In this document: positions 12,000 through 26,496 of the stretch, in pieces
How positions within the stretch are numbered: position 1 is the first letter of the stretch
How the letters are laid out: each line of letters opens with the position of its first letter
Source: Apis mellifera
Taxonomy: Eukaryota > Arthropoda > Insecta > Hymenoptera > Apidae
Assembly: GCF_003254395.2 (NCBI RefSeq)
Contig: NC_037639.1
Coordinates: 1,761,001-1,825,000, forward strand
Reading direction: 5' to 3'
DNA: 64,000 nt
Notes under the pieces: model-generated
What the model saw: only the letters and a program-made list of their open reading frames with translations
What the model was told of the DNA's origin: nothing
Database searches by the model: none
Position numbers and translations under genes: made by a program

Positions 12000-14900
12000 T
12001 ATGAATATAATTTAGTACTATGTAACCATAAATAAATTTCGTAGTAAATTTTATAAAAAAAAATATAATTTTTGCAAAAAAATTATTTTCCTCTTTATAG
12101 AGAAATATAAAGATATTATATCTCATATTTATATATTTTTTTTATAATTAATAGAATAATATTAATAATCTGAATATTTTGATATTTGATATTTATTAAA
12201 TCCACAAACTAATAAATAGACAGATAACTTTGATATGGACAAATATGCTAGTAATACTATAGTGAATATAGCATATTTTTTTGTACATAATGGCGGGAAT
12301 ATTGAATTTTCATATTTTTTATAAATTGAATAAAATTTACTAATATAATTTTAGATTATCTGGTAAATTCTACTTTTTTTTGATAATGATATTATTTATA
12401 TCAATATTTTAATCATTATTCTTAATGCTTCTTTTAATTTTTTAAATAAATATTAGTATTTTAATTTTTTACAATATTTTTGCATTAATTAAAAATATAA
12501 ATTTTTTTAAAGAACTTTAATGAATAAAAAAGAGAATTTTTCTAGAATTTTTTTTATCAGTTTATTCTCAAAAATAATTTTTTTATTATTGCTAACTAAA
12601 TTTTTTTTTCACTTTATTGTTATCATGTTTCATCAATAGTTTTTGTATTTTATATGAAAGCAGAATTAAAAATTAATATATATAATAAATAATATAAAGT
12701 ATTAATATAAATAAAGTATAAATATACATATAAAAATATGACGTGCATGCATGTTTCAAATTTTTAAAATGATTTAATATTTAAAATTTTTAATACTAAA
12801 TTTTTAATAAAATATTAATTACCTATATTTGTTATTATAATTAATATAAATAAAAATAATCTAATTAGTAATTTCTTCCAATTTTAATAATGTTATTTTA
12901 AAATAATATTTTTCTGTTGTTTTTTTAAAGATTTATTTTATCATTTATTTTATCATTAAAACAGAATTTCAATTGAGAGAAAAAATTTAAAAAATATATT
13001 TTGAATTTTAAAAAATAATACGAAAATTGAAACTTAAAAAATCTAAATTATAAAATATAAATTAAAGATTATTTGATATTGATATTAACGAAGCATTTAA
13101 AAATACATTCTTAAATAGAATTCTTCTTCTTGTAAATTAAACCAAATGTTGTTTAATAATATTTAACATGATTTTGATTTAGAAATAGAAAAAGCTAACT
13201 AGAAAGGAAGTAATATGATACGATTGCTACGCCGCCTATCGAGATGTATTAATAATATTATGTATTAATAATATTGATTATGAATATGAATTTTATGAAT
13301 TCTTTTGCTAGTATTTTTATAAAATGAAAATTCATTGATTTTTTATATTTTTGAAAAATTTAAATTTTTAATAAAAACTCAAATAAGATAAATATTTAAT
13401 ACTTTCATATCAATATAATTTTAAAACTTATTATTTCTTGAAAAATATAAGAATTTATTTTATTATAAACATGTTAAATATATTCATTAATTTTTTATTT
13501 TAATAATTATTATTTTGGAATGAATTTTTTTTGGAATATATTGTTATAATATTATAAATTAAATAATAATTAATATTTTGGATAATAGATTTGGTTAGGT
13601 TTTGATAATAAAATGACTATTTTTGATTCAAGTTCAATCATTGAAATTATTGATTTAAATGAGAAAATAAAATATGCTTTTAATATTTCTATATTATTTT
13701 TAATTAAAAAAAATAATTTTCAAATAATAATAAAATAGTTTTTAAATTATGAAATAAATTGAAAAACTAATAATGAATTGAGTAGGAATATTGATATGGA
13801 AGTTCTGTGATGAATAGAAATATTGATATGGAAATATTTTTTCTTTCTTTAAAGAAATCATATTACAAATATATTTTGAAATATTTTCCACATTTTGAAT
13901 TCACATGATTGTAAAAATGAAGACTTTCTATATAAAATAAAATATAAAATTATATTGTGATATGATGAATGTGATATAATGAATAATATTTTCATAATAT
14001 GTAATGTTTTTTTCTTATAAGAGATTACATGATAAATATAAAGAAGAAAAAGAAATTTCAAAATGTAAAAAAAATTGTAATAAGATTTATAATTGAATTA
14101 ACTAAATATAGCAGTTTTGATTTTTAAATCACTTTATTAAAATAAATAAATTGTTTAATTTCTAAATAATAAATGTTTCTTTAAAAAAAATAAAAATTTC
14201 TATAAAAATAAAAAATGTCATAAGAATTTAATTTTAAGCTCAACAATAATATTATAAAAAAAATTAATCAATATGTGTTCAATATAAAAAATTTAATTAA
14301 ATATGTTGATGATGAAAAAACATACAGATATATCTTAGATTTTATCATTTTTCATGATGAAAATTAATAATTCCTTTGCAAATAATAAATTTAAATTCCA
14401 ATATTTATAGATATAATATATGAAATATATAAGATAATAGATAAATATAATTTTAATAGATAAATGTAATTTATTTCTAAAAAAATTTATAATTATAAGC
14501 ATTTATATCAATAACGCTAGAAATTTATTAACATAATTTATTAAGTTCTTATTTATTGAAAGAATTTTCCATACATTTATTATTCTATACATTTAATTTT
14601 ATATTATGTATGTAAATGTTTGTCTATATATATTGAAAATTTCTTGTACTATTTATATTCCTATTTTTTAAATTCTAAAAAAATATAAAAGACAAAATAT
14701 TTTAAGATAATTATGATTGTTATATAAAATTATGATTATCATTATGTTGCATTTCAAAAAATATGATCCAGCTATTATAATGATTATTAGAATGTATCAA
14801 AAAAATTTTAAATCAGTTATAGATTTATTATCGATTCAACAAATCATTAATGAGTTAAAAACAAATACATAAGCAAGATTATTTTCATAGTTGAAATGTG

Positions 14901-15629
14901 GTGGAAAATTTTTATTTTTTTTTTTATAGATATTAACAAAGGAAGATAAAAAAAGAATGAACATAAAATGAAAAAAAAAATGTGAATTGAAAAAAAAATG
15001 AAAAATTGAATTCAATATCTAATTATTAAATGTACAACTTCGACAACTATTACGCACGTATTTTCAAAAAGAATTCAAAGGAACAATATTTTAAAAGAGT
15101 GAAAAAAAGAAAGTTAAATGATAAATTGCATTTTTATTTTTGACAAAAAACTGGTATAGCATATTAATTTATATTATAAACATGTATAATTGTAATAATT
15201 ATAACATATATGTAAATATTTTTTATATAAATATAAAATTAAATATAAAATAAAATATAAAAATACAATGCAAATTTAATATTTAAATTATAATATTTGT
15301 TTTATGAATTTGACTCTATTAATACTTCAGACAATATTTATAATTACTCTCTTTTATACATAAATACATAAGTGTTTTTTTTTTTTTACAATTAATGACT
15401 CAATTCATTAAACGCTCTAGACATATATTTATAGTCACACCAATTCAAAAAATATATATATATATATTTATATTATATTTATATATATATAATATAATAT
15501 ATATATATATATTATATTATATTATATATTTATATATATTTATATTCATAAAATATATATATATATTATTATATATATATATATTTATATATATAATTTA
15601 TATATATAATTTATATATATATATAAATC

Positions 15630-15677
<48 letters not shown>

Positions 15678-16889
15678 GATTTAACATATTTGAAAATTTT
15701 AATTGTTTATATATATAAAAACTTATTTAAAATTTTTAAATCATATATTATGGATAAAATATAATAAATATTATGGATAAAATTTATATAATATATTAAT
15801 ACTATGATAATTATGATAAAATTAAAAAAAATCAAATATATTAATATATATTAATATAGATATATAATATATATATAATATATATATTAATATATTCTAG
15901 ATTTTTTTAAATATCTTATAAATTTCATAAAAGTAAAATATATTTATATTTTTTATATATTAAATATTATACAAAATTGAATAGTCAATGATAATTATTT
16001 ATTTCTATTAAAAAAAATTTTCATCGATCTTAAAATAATAAGTACTATTGATGAAATAAAAATAATAAAAAAATATAAAAATTAATGATTTCTATATTAA
16101 AAAGTTCAAGTAAGTTCAATATGAAAAAATTTTACATTTCAAAATTTTATGAGAAAAATACTTTTTAATATCATTTCAATTTTTAAATTCAGAAAATTCT
16201 ATTGTTAGAAACTAGAGAAATCAATTTTATTAAATCAATTACTATTTTAGATAAATTTAAATTAAAATTTAATAGGATAATAATTACAAATAAATAAAGA
16301 AATAATTGATATTTATAATAATCTTTTTTTTTTATTCAAGAAAAAGAATTATTCTTTGTATATAATATATCTGAATTTTAAAATCAAATAAATAAAATAT
16401 AAAATATTAGAGAAATATTTATTTTGAAATAATGGTAATTGAATTTTATTTATTATTCAAATGCAAATGTAGTTTTTTTAATTATTAATAACATATTTAT
16501 CAAAAATAAGATCCGAAATGATTATTATAATATAGAAGATAAAATTAAATTTAAAAAATAAAAATCAAAATATATTATATAACATATTAAATAAAATATT
16601 ACATAATATATTAAAGTTTAGAAGAAATGTTATATTATTTAATTTTGTTATATACAAAAAAAAATAGTCATTTTAGAAAATTTGATTGTCAGATAAAATT
16701 GATGAAAGTGATAATGAATTCAGATATTGTATTGATACATAAGATTCGTAAGATACATTATATATTATACAAAATAAGAAAATGATGTCTTGATGATTAA
16801 TTAAGATTGATTTTCTCAATGAAGATCTATTAAAAAAAATTTCCATAAAGTTATTTTTGATTTTGAATTTCAAGGTCAAATTTTTTATT
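12000..16889. other. AT-rich intergenic DNA, no gene seen
   Basis: No coding exon, RNA gene or intact element is recognisable. It contains long A/T runs and a TA-rich satellite-like patch at 15450-15670. Short open frames encode only Ile/Tyr/Lys/Asn-rich sequence expected from AT-rich DNA. Confidence 0.7.
15450..15670. repeat. Complex (TA)n-rich low-complexity block
   Basis: Interrupted TA and TTTATA repeats over about 220 bases. An overlapping open frame encodes an Ile/Tyr repeat and is judged an artefact. Confidence 0.85.
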
Positions 16890-17198
16890 GTTGCAATGAA
16901 TTTTTTTTTTTATTATATATTTTAGATCACATGCACTTTAAGGTTATTAGTGATTACAATAAGGGGACTCAATAACTATTATCCAAAGTAATGATATAAG
17001 CCAATATTTTTCAAAAAATTTAATACTTTCATTTTAGATTCTTCTTCTTATAGCATGCCGAATGAATTCGGCAATTTGTGTTTTGTGTTAGCTTCTTTGG
17101 ATATTAAACTTTGGGGACATTAAAATGTGTTTTATAAAGTTTCATATACTGAATATATTATAGAAATACTGAAAATAAATATCAAATTATCATCAATA

Positions 17199-17674
17199 TC
17201 AAAATATTATATGTTTGGTTCGCTTTTGGTAATAAAATGGGAGTAAGTTAAATTCGTATAGTTTATTCTTGTTCTTGTTAATAGAGCTTAGTATTTTCTG
17301 TAGAATTTGTTGGCTGATATTTATATTTTTAGCAGTGATGAAGAATGTATAATCATTGGCGAATATAATATATTTGATTGGTCTTATAAATTTTTTTTTT
17401 AATTTTTTTGTCATATCATTTATTGTGTAAAAGTAACGTTTAGGACTGATCTTTGTAGTACATTATTTGAAATTTCGATTTTTATTTTGTCATTTACTTG
17501 GACGTAGATATGTTTGTTTTTTAGGAATATGAAATTGAATATGAAATTAATATGTTTCCATCTAATCTGTTTCATTTTTTGAGTCATTATATTATCTGAT
17601 GTTTCTAAAGCATATCGTATGCCTTGTCTATGTCTAGACAATGCTATCAAATGTGATTTATTAAGGAAGCCCAT
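17199..17674 (-). pseudogene. Reverse transcriptase domain remnant of the LINE
   Basis: Conserved reverse transcriptase blocks survive in shifting frames. The block A motif LDIDKAYDML (17608-17637) carries the catalytic Asp. It is followed by a segment like INFIFNFIFLKNKHIYVQVN and a decayed NGLPQGSVLSVTLF-type block (NNVLQRSVLNVTF). The catalytic YADD/FADD box appears as FAND (17352-17363) in KYIIFANDYTFFITAKNIN, so one catalytic Asp is now Asn. A frameshift separates block A from the next block and a stop codon separates the QGSVL block from FAND, so no activity is possible. Confidence 0.9.
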
Positions 17675-18879
17675 GCAATGTTTGAGTTCAATGTTGTAAA
17701 ACTGTTGATTGTCGATTATTTAAAAGTTGTTACGCTCCAAGTACCATAATCTTTTGTTTAATATTTTTTCTAATAGTTTATATAGACAATATGTGAAAGC
17801 AATAAGTTATCAGGATAATTTTTGTTTTTTCTATATTTTGATATTGAAACGACTATGGCTTCATGCTACGTATAAAAAAAAAACGCCATTTAGCCATATA
17901 TAGTTATAAATTCCCAAAAAATAATTTAATCCTTGATTAGATAATTATTGAATATAAATATTAGAAATATTATCAGATCCTGGGCTAAAGTTCTTGATAG
18001 ATTTTATTTCTAAAGTTTAGTAATCAGTATTTTAGAATTAAAAATATATATTATAAAAAAATTACGATAGTTTATCTTGAAGTTTTTTCTTTTGTTGTTT
18101 TGTCCTTTGAATTCAAGAAAGCTCAAAATTTTCATTGCTCGAATTTTTTGCAAAAATATTAGCGAAGAGATTAATTAGCAATCTTTGTGGAATCACGATC
18201 AGGATTATCAGGATTTTTTTATTGATGTTTTTTTAGAATTTAATTTTTGTTCATTTATTTTCTTTAATTTGTTTCACATCATATTGCATAGGATGTTTTT
18301 TGTTAATGATGTTATGTAATTCATGAACTTCTTTTTGTTTATTTAAGGATTTTTCTTGCTATAGCTCTTATTCGTTTCGAATTCAATTAAGTTTGCAAAT
18401 GTTTTATGCTTTTTTTATTATATATTAAAAATGTTTCTTTTCTTTGATTGTTTTTTGGCATTCTTCACCTATTAAGGTAAGTTTTTTAAAGTTATTTGAT
18501 ATCTTGGGAATATATTTTGTTGAGGTTTCAATAATTAAAGTTTCAAATTCCTCTATTATTTGATTAATTTTAGTTACAAATGAAAGAATCAAAAGTTTGC
18601 AATAGTGATAAATTCCGAATAATTTCGAATTGATACATCAGTCAATCAGCTTTTTTAAATTTTCATCTGATTTGGGTTATGTAAATATTCATATCGTTAC
18701 TTGTTACTTCTATAACTAAGGATAAATGATCGCTATTAAATAAATCACTATTAAATAAATTGGTTAAGTAAATAGATTGATAAGACTGTGTAGTCAACGA
18801 CATTAAAGAGATTTGAGTTGCAAAAAGTTAATTCTATTGAACTGAGAAATCCATTTTGAAATGAATAAATTTAACAAGA

Positions 18880-19140
18880 TGATTTCTAATTTGAGCAATA
18901 TGTTTTTAATTTTCCTTCCTCTAATATCCATATTTGTGAATTCCTACAAAGTATTATGGCCATTAAAATTTCTCATCAATATGGGAAACCTGCCTTATAA
19001 GATTAGAGAGTTCAACTTCTTATAAATTGTAATTGTTGGGAACATAAACATTATAGATGCATATTTTATATTGATATAAGATCCTTGAAACTGCAATTGC
19101 TTTGATATTAGTATTAAATGGTATTTTTGTGTAAATTATA
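18880..19140 (-). pseudogene. APE-type endonuclease remnant of the LINE
   Basis: Minus-strand translation gives CIYNVYVPNNYNL then ELSNLIRQ in one frame. After a frameshift it gives a decayed GDFNAHNTLWGS motif as RNFNGHNTL (18950-18973), then MDIRGRKI. This order and spacing are those of the endonuclease of Jockey-type LINEs. The catalytic GDFN Asp is lost and stops interrupt the frame. Confidence 0.85.
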
Positions 19141-20039
19141 TTTTAAGTAAATTGCAACTCTTCTGTTTGCAGTTAAGATCTATTTAGAAGACTATATTAA
19201 TATAAAGTTTTTTATATTTATTATCTTATTTATTATCTTTGAAATTTATTTGTTTTAAACACAAGATGCATGATTGTTGTTCATGAATTAATTTTTATAA
19301 GAAACCAGTTCGAATTGCAAGACCATTGACATTACATTGAAAATTTTAATTTGGCAGTTAATTAAGAGAAAGATTATATATAAAGAATTAGTAGAAAAGG
19401 TATTTTTATATGTTGTATTTAATTAGCATTCATTGAAGGGTGTCTGAATATTCTGAAGATGCTGGAGAGCATGTTGAAGAAGATTCTCTTTAGATTTAAA
19501 TAATTTTTTTATAGTTCTTGTGAATCGATTTTTCATATTACGGTCTATGAGACATCTTCGATAAAGTTCATCTCATATGAAGTTTATTAAGAAGATTTTA
19601 AATCTTCAGTGTATTCTCTGGTAATTTTTTTAGATGTTTTTGAAGATTTATATGATTTTTCCAAAAAACTTTTAAATTGATAAAAATTTAATGTTTTATT
19701 TGATTCGTTTAATATATTTTTAATTGGTTATAACATGTTATCCATATAATTCTTTTTTTTTATTGTAGTTGAAATGTTTAGCTTTTTTCTTGATTGTTTG
19801 TAGCATGTTTCAATAATTGCATCTGACAAGCAAGTTGAATTCTTTGTTGTTTCTAATTTTTTTGTTTTGCTACTATAGGTATATAATCCAATTGTATTTT
19901 TGTGTTATTAGAGATAGAATTTTCCGATTTTTCGAATGTATCGGTGTTAAGAAAATTTGGATTAGATATTATAGATGAGGTTAATTCGATTGTTTCAAGA
20001 TTTTAGAATTTATATGTATGTTTATTGGAGGAATCATTT

Positions 20040-20370
20040 GCAGTACATTAAGAGGCGTAAAAAAATTTTCATTTTTGCAATTTTCTTGCCAGATATCTTT
20101 TCTATTTACAAATAAAACATTTTAATACATCTATAGAGAAATAAATTCAATATGTAGGGATAAATTTAATCTGGTCATATTCGATTTTTATAGACTCTAG
20201 AATTTTATGTAAATCTTCTGAGTAGATAAAAATTTGCCAACGAAAACTAAGAATATGAAAAAAATCTTCATCCGTTAATTCTGTTCTCAGAAAAAAAACA
20301 ATTGATTCTCTCTGTAGTTCTCTCTTAGCCTAGAAAATTTCTTCGATTAGTGAGGAATTGTCGGATAATC
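20040..20370 (-). pseudogene. LINE ORF1 (gag-like) zinc-knuckle remnant
   Basis: Minus-strand translation reads LRTELTDEDFFHILSFRWQ and, further on, KCFICK (20105-20122) then a stop and KRYLARKLQK. This resembles a CCHC knuckle of the form CFxCxxxGHLARNC. The second half has lost its Gly-His and Cys. A further open stretch at 20454-20774 (Lys-rich, 106 residues) may be the upstream part of the same ORF1. Confidence 0.6.
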
Positions 20371-21139
20371 ATTCGATAGAATGATGCATTAAAATTTATT
20401 GATAAATAATCTTAAAGATATTGACTCGTATATGTTTATATTTATCTGTAAGATTATCCACTATTTCTTTTATTACTAAGAATCAATTCTAAAAATAAAA
20501 AATATAAATGTGTATTGGTTCTGATTTTCTCTAGTGCATAAGCATAATCTTTTATTTGGGTTTCTTCTTTGGCTTTTATAATTATTGCTTTTTTTTTTTG
20601 GGAAAGTATTGACTTTAAACTATGTTTTTTTGATGAAGCTTCTTTTTTACTGTATATTAGTATCTTATCCTTAATTGTGAGATTGAAGAAAGCCATTTCG
20701 GTGACAAGATTATATCGATCTGAAAAACATAGTACAGGATTTAAAGTTATTTTAAAATCATAATTTAAAATCATTATTGGATTCGTTGGATTTCAATTCT
20801 TCTTAACAGAATATTTATCTCACTCAATCATTGCGCATACAGTGTTTGTAAATACGCCGACTCGCAAAACATGTCCGTTCATTTCAACAAGATTCTTTTT
20901 ACAATATATTTTATTAGACGTGAGAATAAAAAATTTCAAAAGAACTTCAAGTTACAAAAGATCTGTTCTTTTAAAAAATGAGAAAGTTTTATTAATATTT
21001 TAATTTATTTTATTTGCGTGATTTTTTTGCATAATTTTATTGTTTCTTTACGCATTAATGGAATTTTAAACAATCTAATATTAGTGAAACATAATATAAA
21101 AATATAATATAATATAAAAACATAATCGTATCTTATAAT

Positions 21140-22520
21140 AATAAAAAATTATTTATCTTCTATTTCTCGGTTTAATCCACAGAACAAAATAATCCACAAT
21201 CATTGCATTATTTAAGTCCAATTAAGCATGATTTTAAATATATACAAAAGAGGATATCTGAACTGAATGCTGTCACTCAAAGAATCACATAGAATTGGAA
21301 GACTAATTGTTTATATTGTAAGTTTTAAATGAACTAATAATGATTGATTCTAATTATTTGTATTTGACTGATTAACTAAATTTCGCGATTTCTGATTAAA
21401 AAATTATAATTTAATTTTTACAATGATCTTTCTGGCAATCTAAATGATTTTATCTACATTTGTATACATGTAGTTGAATTCTAACTGATCTAATCTTAAT
21501 TCTAATCAATCTGATTTGAACTCTCTCTGACTTCTAACTGTCGATCTGATATGTATTAAATTTATAAACAAAGATTTGTTTGAGAAAAATTTGTTTTTTC
21601 CAATATTTTTCTGTTTTTATGACTAGCAGGCCTCCCTGAACAAATGAATAATATTTGCTGGAGGACTATTTTTGAAAGTCTGGTCGGCATGTATATCATA
21701 TCATACTTAGTCTGATTAAACCAACTTTAGCACCACAGTTTCAAATACATGTGACTCAACGACGCATTGTTCTGATTCGAAGAGATTTGTGAGAGGGATG
21801 AGTTAATCTGCACTTGTTTGTCTTGGGATTTTTGTATACAGATCATCACCAAACAAAAAGTTTTCTTCAAGCTTGGGAATGTCACGAATTAGATACTGAC
21901 TATTGGTTATTCGCATGTCCCACCGGAAACTGTAACCCTTCCACAATTGAATTAGAAAAGAATTTTTTCCGTATTGGAAAAAAAACACAATTATCTATCA
22001 TTTCCAAATAGATCATGATCACGTCATAATAGAACCGTCGAATACGACAATTAGTTTGTGAACACATTGTGCTCTGACTGTCAGATATGATTACATGCCG
22101 CGATAGTGTGAGAAATCCTGCTCTTTAATAGATAAGCGCTTCGCTTGAATAACTTATATATAATCTATAACTAAAAATAGTTGTTACGATTAGTCGAAGA
22201 GTATTCGACAGTCATTAGTTTATATTCATCAAATTAGTACAATATTACTATTGCGAACGCGAACAATCTGCATTATATCTAAATTGTTCTATCAATCTGA
22301 TCTGTATTCTATTTCAATTAAATTCTAATTATAATTTTTGAAAACTGTTAAAAATCTTGATTCTTTAATCATTATCTTTTGCAAAAATGCAAACTAAGAA
22401 AGAATTTAAAAAAAACAATGATTGTATTGAAGGATGATCCTTGATTATGGAATCAATCATAGCACGTGGGAGTTAATGCAATCGCTTCTGTGGTAATGCA
22501 AAAGTACTATCGATGCAAAA
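21140..22520. other. Unclassified less AT-rich patch, possible decayed mobile element
   Basis: This 1.4-kb block has visibly higher complexity than its flanks and includes AGCAGGCCTCCCTG and ATGCCGCGATAGTG. Overlapping open frames of 61-65 codons on both strands (21803-22011) have balanced composition, but I recognise no family. Segments rich in CTAAT and ATCTGAT words resemble the composition of retroelement terminal regions. That is inference only: I found no terminal repeats or protein motif. Confidence 0.3.
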
Positions 22521-22972
22521 CATTTGATATGTGTGACTTATGTATTGGCCATCAAAAGATAAAAAAATTGTACCTTAAATTTGTTAAATTTTTTATTATT
22601 AAAATCTAAATTGTTGAAATACTGAATTATCGAAAATGAAATTCAAGCTATCTGGTTGCTTTACAAATCAATTTTGATTTTTTTCCTTAAACATAATAAT
22701 TATGCTTGTGTGTCTTTTTATGATCTTACAAATCAGAACAATTTTGATAGTATCATATTGTATATATCATGTTTATTGTGATGTTTATGATTAAAGAAAC
22801 TATCATCAATAAATATGATATTTTAAAGAAAGAATGATTTTTCTGTAATTTTTGTATCATTCAACGATTTCTTTTTTCTTTTTTTTTCTTCTATAAGATA
22901 GTTATTTTTTCAAAGTGTATAAATATATTGAATACAATATGATCAAAGATCTTTTTATGAAATATACTTTAT

Positions 22973-23003
<31 letters not shown>

Positions 23004-24421
23004 CTATTGAAGTATATATATATTATACTAATATATATATACTATAAATACAATTGCTAGCATTCATGGTTCTATTCTATAGATTAAAATAATAAATAGA
23101 AAATAAAAATACTTTCATCATTATAATATTTAATTATATTTGAATATTTAATATTCAATTATGTTTGATTTTAATATTATATTATTTATTTCTATATTAT
23201 GCTAATATTAGATTTTTTTATTATTATAATATTATAATGTATGAAAAAACAAATAACTTATAATTAATTAATTTTACTCAAAATTAAACATTATGCAAAT
23301 AAAATAAATTAAAATATAAATAAAATTTTTTTATCATTTTTCAGAATGATTATTAGAATATAATGCAACAATAAAAAAAATTGAAATTCAAGATCAAGAA
23401 TAATATTGAAGGAATTCTTTTTTAATAAATTTTCTTCGATCCAAAAGCGTAAAACATATCTATGATAAATATAATATTTTTTTTCATTCTATAGACATAT
23501 AATATATTCTATTATAATATAATATATTCCATTTAATTGAATAGAAAAAAATATTGCTTAAGCATATTTGAAATATTTATTATATTTTTTTTATTGAAAA
23601 AAAATTATATTGAATTATATTTTATTCTCGAATATTGAATAAATTCATTTGCTATTCAGAAAATAAATCGAATTTATTTGTTATATGATAAATGAATAAT
23701 GAAAATTGTGATATAAAAAAACGAATGTAAAACAAACAATAAAAAATAAAATAGTTTGGAATAAGAAAATAAATAATAAATTATTATATTAAATTAAAAA
23801 ATAACTCATTAAAAAATTAAATAAAATCAGTCATTTATTGAAAATTCAACTCAAGCTTTGAAATGTGTCTTATTTTTTTAAATATCTTTTATTTATTCCA
23901 GTATTCTTTCTTAGTATTGAATTAATTTTTTAAAGATTTGTATGCAATACTAAACTAAAAATCACCAAAAGTAATATAGATGAATTGTCAAATAAATTAT
24001 CTATCAATCGTGATTGAATTTAATTTTTTTTTAATTTTTCTTTCGCATTGTCATATTTAGTACCAAATATTTTTGTTTAAATCTTTATTTTCGCGACCGA
24101 GAAATTGAATGAATATATCAATGAATACGTACATGATCTAGAATCTTTAACTATTGGTTATCTAAATTAGATCAGTAAAAAGATAGGATGTTTTTCTCAC
24201 CTTGATGAACAGTAGTCAATTGATACAAGATTATACAAGACTATTTTCATAATGACTTATGACTTATATATATAATCATATCCGGCGGTAAAAACACAAT
24301 AAAATCTTAACTTCAAATTTATATTAAATTTATAATAAAATGCAAAAAAAAAAAAATTAATGAAAAATTTCTAAATATTTATAGAAAATATTTATGAATT
24401 TAGAAAGTTCTTGAAACATAT

Positions 24422-24452
<31 letters not shown>

Positions 24453-26225
24453 TACATATATTATAGTCAATGACATTGTGAATCCGCTGAATAATGATAT
24501 TCTCAAGTCTAAAAAGAATTATTCGAAATCGGTATAAATGTTATACAAAGACATATATTGCTTAAAATTTGTTCTATGCATTTTTATTATAAATCTCATC
24601 AAATAAGATAATATTGATCCCAGAAACTGTTATAACTGGAACGTATCATCTTCAAAATCACGTTGCACTCTAATCAAAGTTAAAAAAAAGTGCCTTAAAA
24701 AATATTTAATTTCAAAAATTAAAATAATCTCAAATATTTTCAAAAATATTATTGTTCTTTAGTAATATTATCCTAAAGTGTTTAATTGAAGTCAGTGCTC
24801 GAAATAGGAAATAATAAATAATAGAAAAAAGTTTTCTCATATGGAAAGAATTTTCTTTCCCGAATAGGTAGATCATAAATCTTGGAAATATTATGGATTA
24901 TCGATAATTAGTGATTATGACTTTTGAAAATTTAAAGTTTTACGATATTATTTAATTTTTGCTATTGAAATATATTTATTATATTTAATATTTAATTAAA
25001 TATATTTTTTATATTTATATCAAATATTTATATAAAATATTTATTATAATGTAGAATTAATAATATTAAAACAATCTTCAGGGATTGCAATGAATATAAA
25101 TAAATATATAAATAAATATATAAATAAATAAATAAGATTTACAATGGAGAAAATAGAATATTAGAACATATATTATCGATTTTATTAAATGTATCAATAA
25201 TTTTTAAATATCCATATATCCATAATCATATCCAAATATCCATAACTTTGATCTTATATTCCTAAATATATATTCCTAAAATTAATTTGAATTAAAAATT
25301 GAAATTGTGATTTTTAAAATTTATTGTTAAGTTAACAAATTTTATAAAAATATTTTAACATTTCTGTGTCTGAATTAAAATTCAAAAAATTTAAAGTTTA
25401 TCTTATTATTTTATTAGTTCCAATTAGTTTGTTATTTAGTAATGATTTATTAAATATTAATAATTATAAAATTTCAATATAAATTCAATATAATTCCACA
25501 TATGAATTCATTTGAATTTTATTAATTTAATATATTTTGATGATTTTTGAAATTAATCAATGATTTGATGATGATTAATGATTAAATGAATTTAATGTGT
25601 GATTTGAATAGTTTGAATGAACGAATTTTAAATAATTTTAAATAATTCAATATGATTCAACAGTTATAATGATTAGATTTTTTTTTTCAATTTATAAAAA
25701 ACTTTTTTTTCTATATTCATTTCAGCGAAGTGAAATTATTTAATGAAGTATGTAAATAACTAATGATATTACAGATTATGTGATATTCCTAAATCTAAAA
25801 TTTTTCGATTTAGGAAAAAAATATCACATAAAAAATGAATTGTTTTCAGAAAAACCGATTCATTAATGTTTATTGTTAAATTCCCTCGAATATAAGATGA
25901 TATTATTATTATGAATTAATTTAGCTGCTAAATTAAATCTCATCATATTCATATTCCAATCAAGTAAAATTATTCTAAAATTTTTAAAAGTGTTCTAAAA
26001 ATAATATTTTAGAATAAAAATATTTTTCTCAAAAATAGTATTGTCCTCTTATCATCCTATATTCTTAAATGAATTTTTAGTTATTGAATATTGTTTATAT
26101 TTCTTCTAGTCTATTCGATGTGGAAAAGAATTATCCAAATATTATGAAATATTATTTTAATATACATTTATATATCATGCAATTAATACTTTTATATAAT
26201 AACCATATATCTTTTGTTTAAAAAA

Positions 26226-26446
26226 TTGCAGGAGAATTTAACAATTTGAAAAATTCCACAGGTAAGAAAGTATAATAGAAAGTGTATGGTTGAGAGAAAT
26301 GAAAAAAATGATAAAATAAAAAATAGAAAAATTATTGAATATTAAGAAGTCGGAAATGTTAATGTTAAAAAGAAAAAGATAAAAAAAAAATAAAAGGAGC
26401 GAAAATTTAATAAAACAAAGAAATTGAAATTAGGGATATTATAAAA

Positions 26447-26496
<50 letters not shown>

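Larger units (their letters stand above)
16895..20910 (-). mobile_element. Decayed Jockey-like non-LTR retrotransposon (LINE)
   Basis: A fossil LINE in minus orientation and nearly full length. From 5' to 3' it shows a gag-like zinc-knuckle remnant (about 20105-20122), an APE-type endonuclease remnant (about 18900-19060) and a reverse transcriptase remnant (17199-17674). A T run on the plus strand (16901-16911) would be the 3' poly(A) tail. The 5' end is placed near 20910, where the less AT-rich sequence stops. Stops and frameshifts break every domain, and the part between the reverse transcriptase and the tail is too short, so the 3' half of ORF2 has been deleted. Clade assignment rests on motif resemblance and is less certain than the LINE identity. 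Confidence 0.85.

Noticed and set aside
15395..15673. 92-codon Ile/Tyr-rich frame
   Set aside because: Reads a TA-rich satellite-like block.
21803..22011. Overlapping open frames on both strands
   Set aside because: No family resemblance, and both strands open equally, so coding cannot be claimed.
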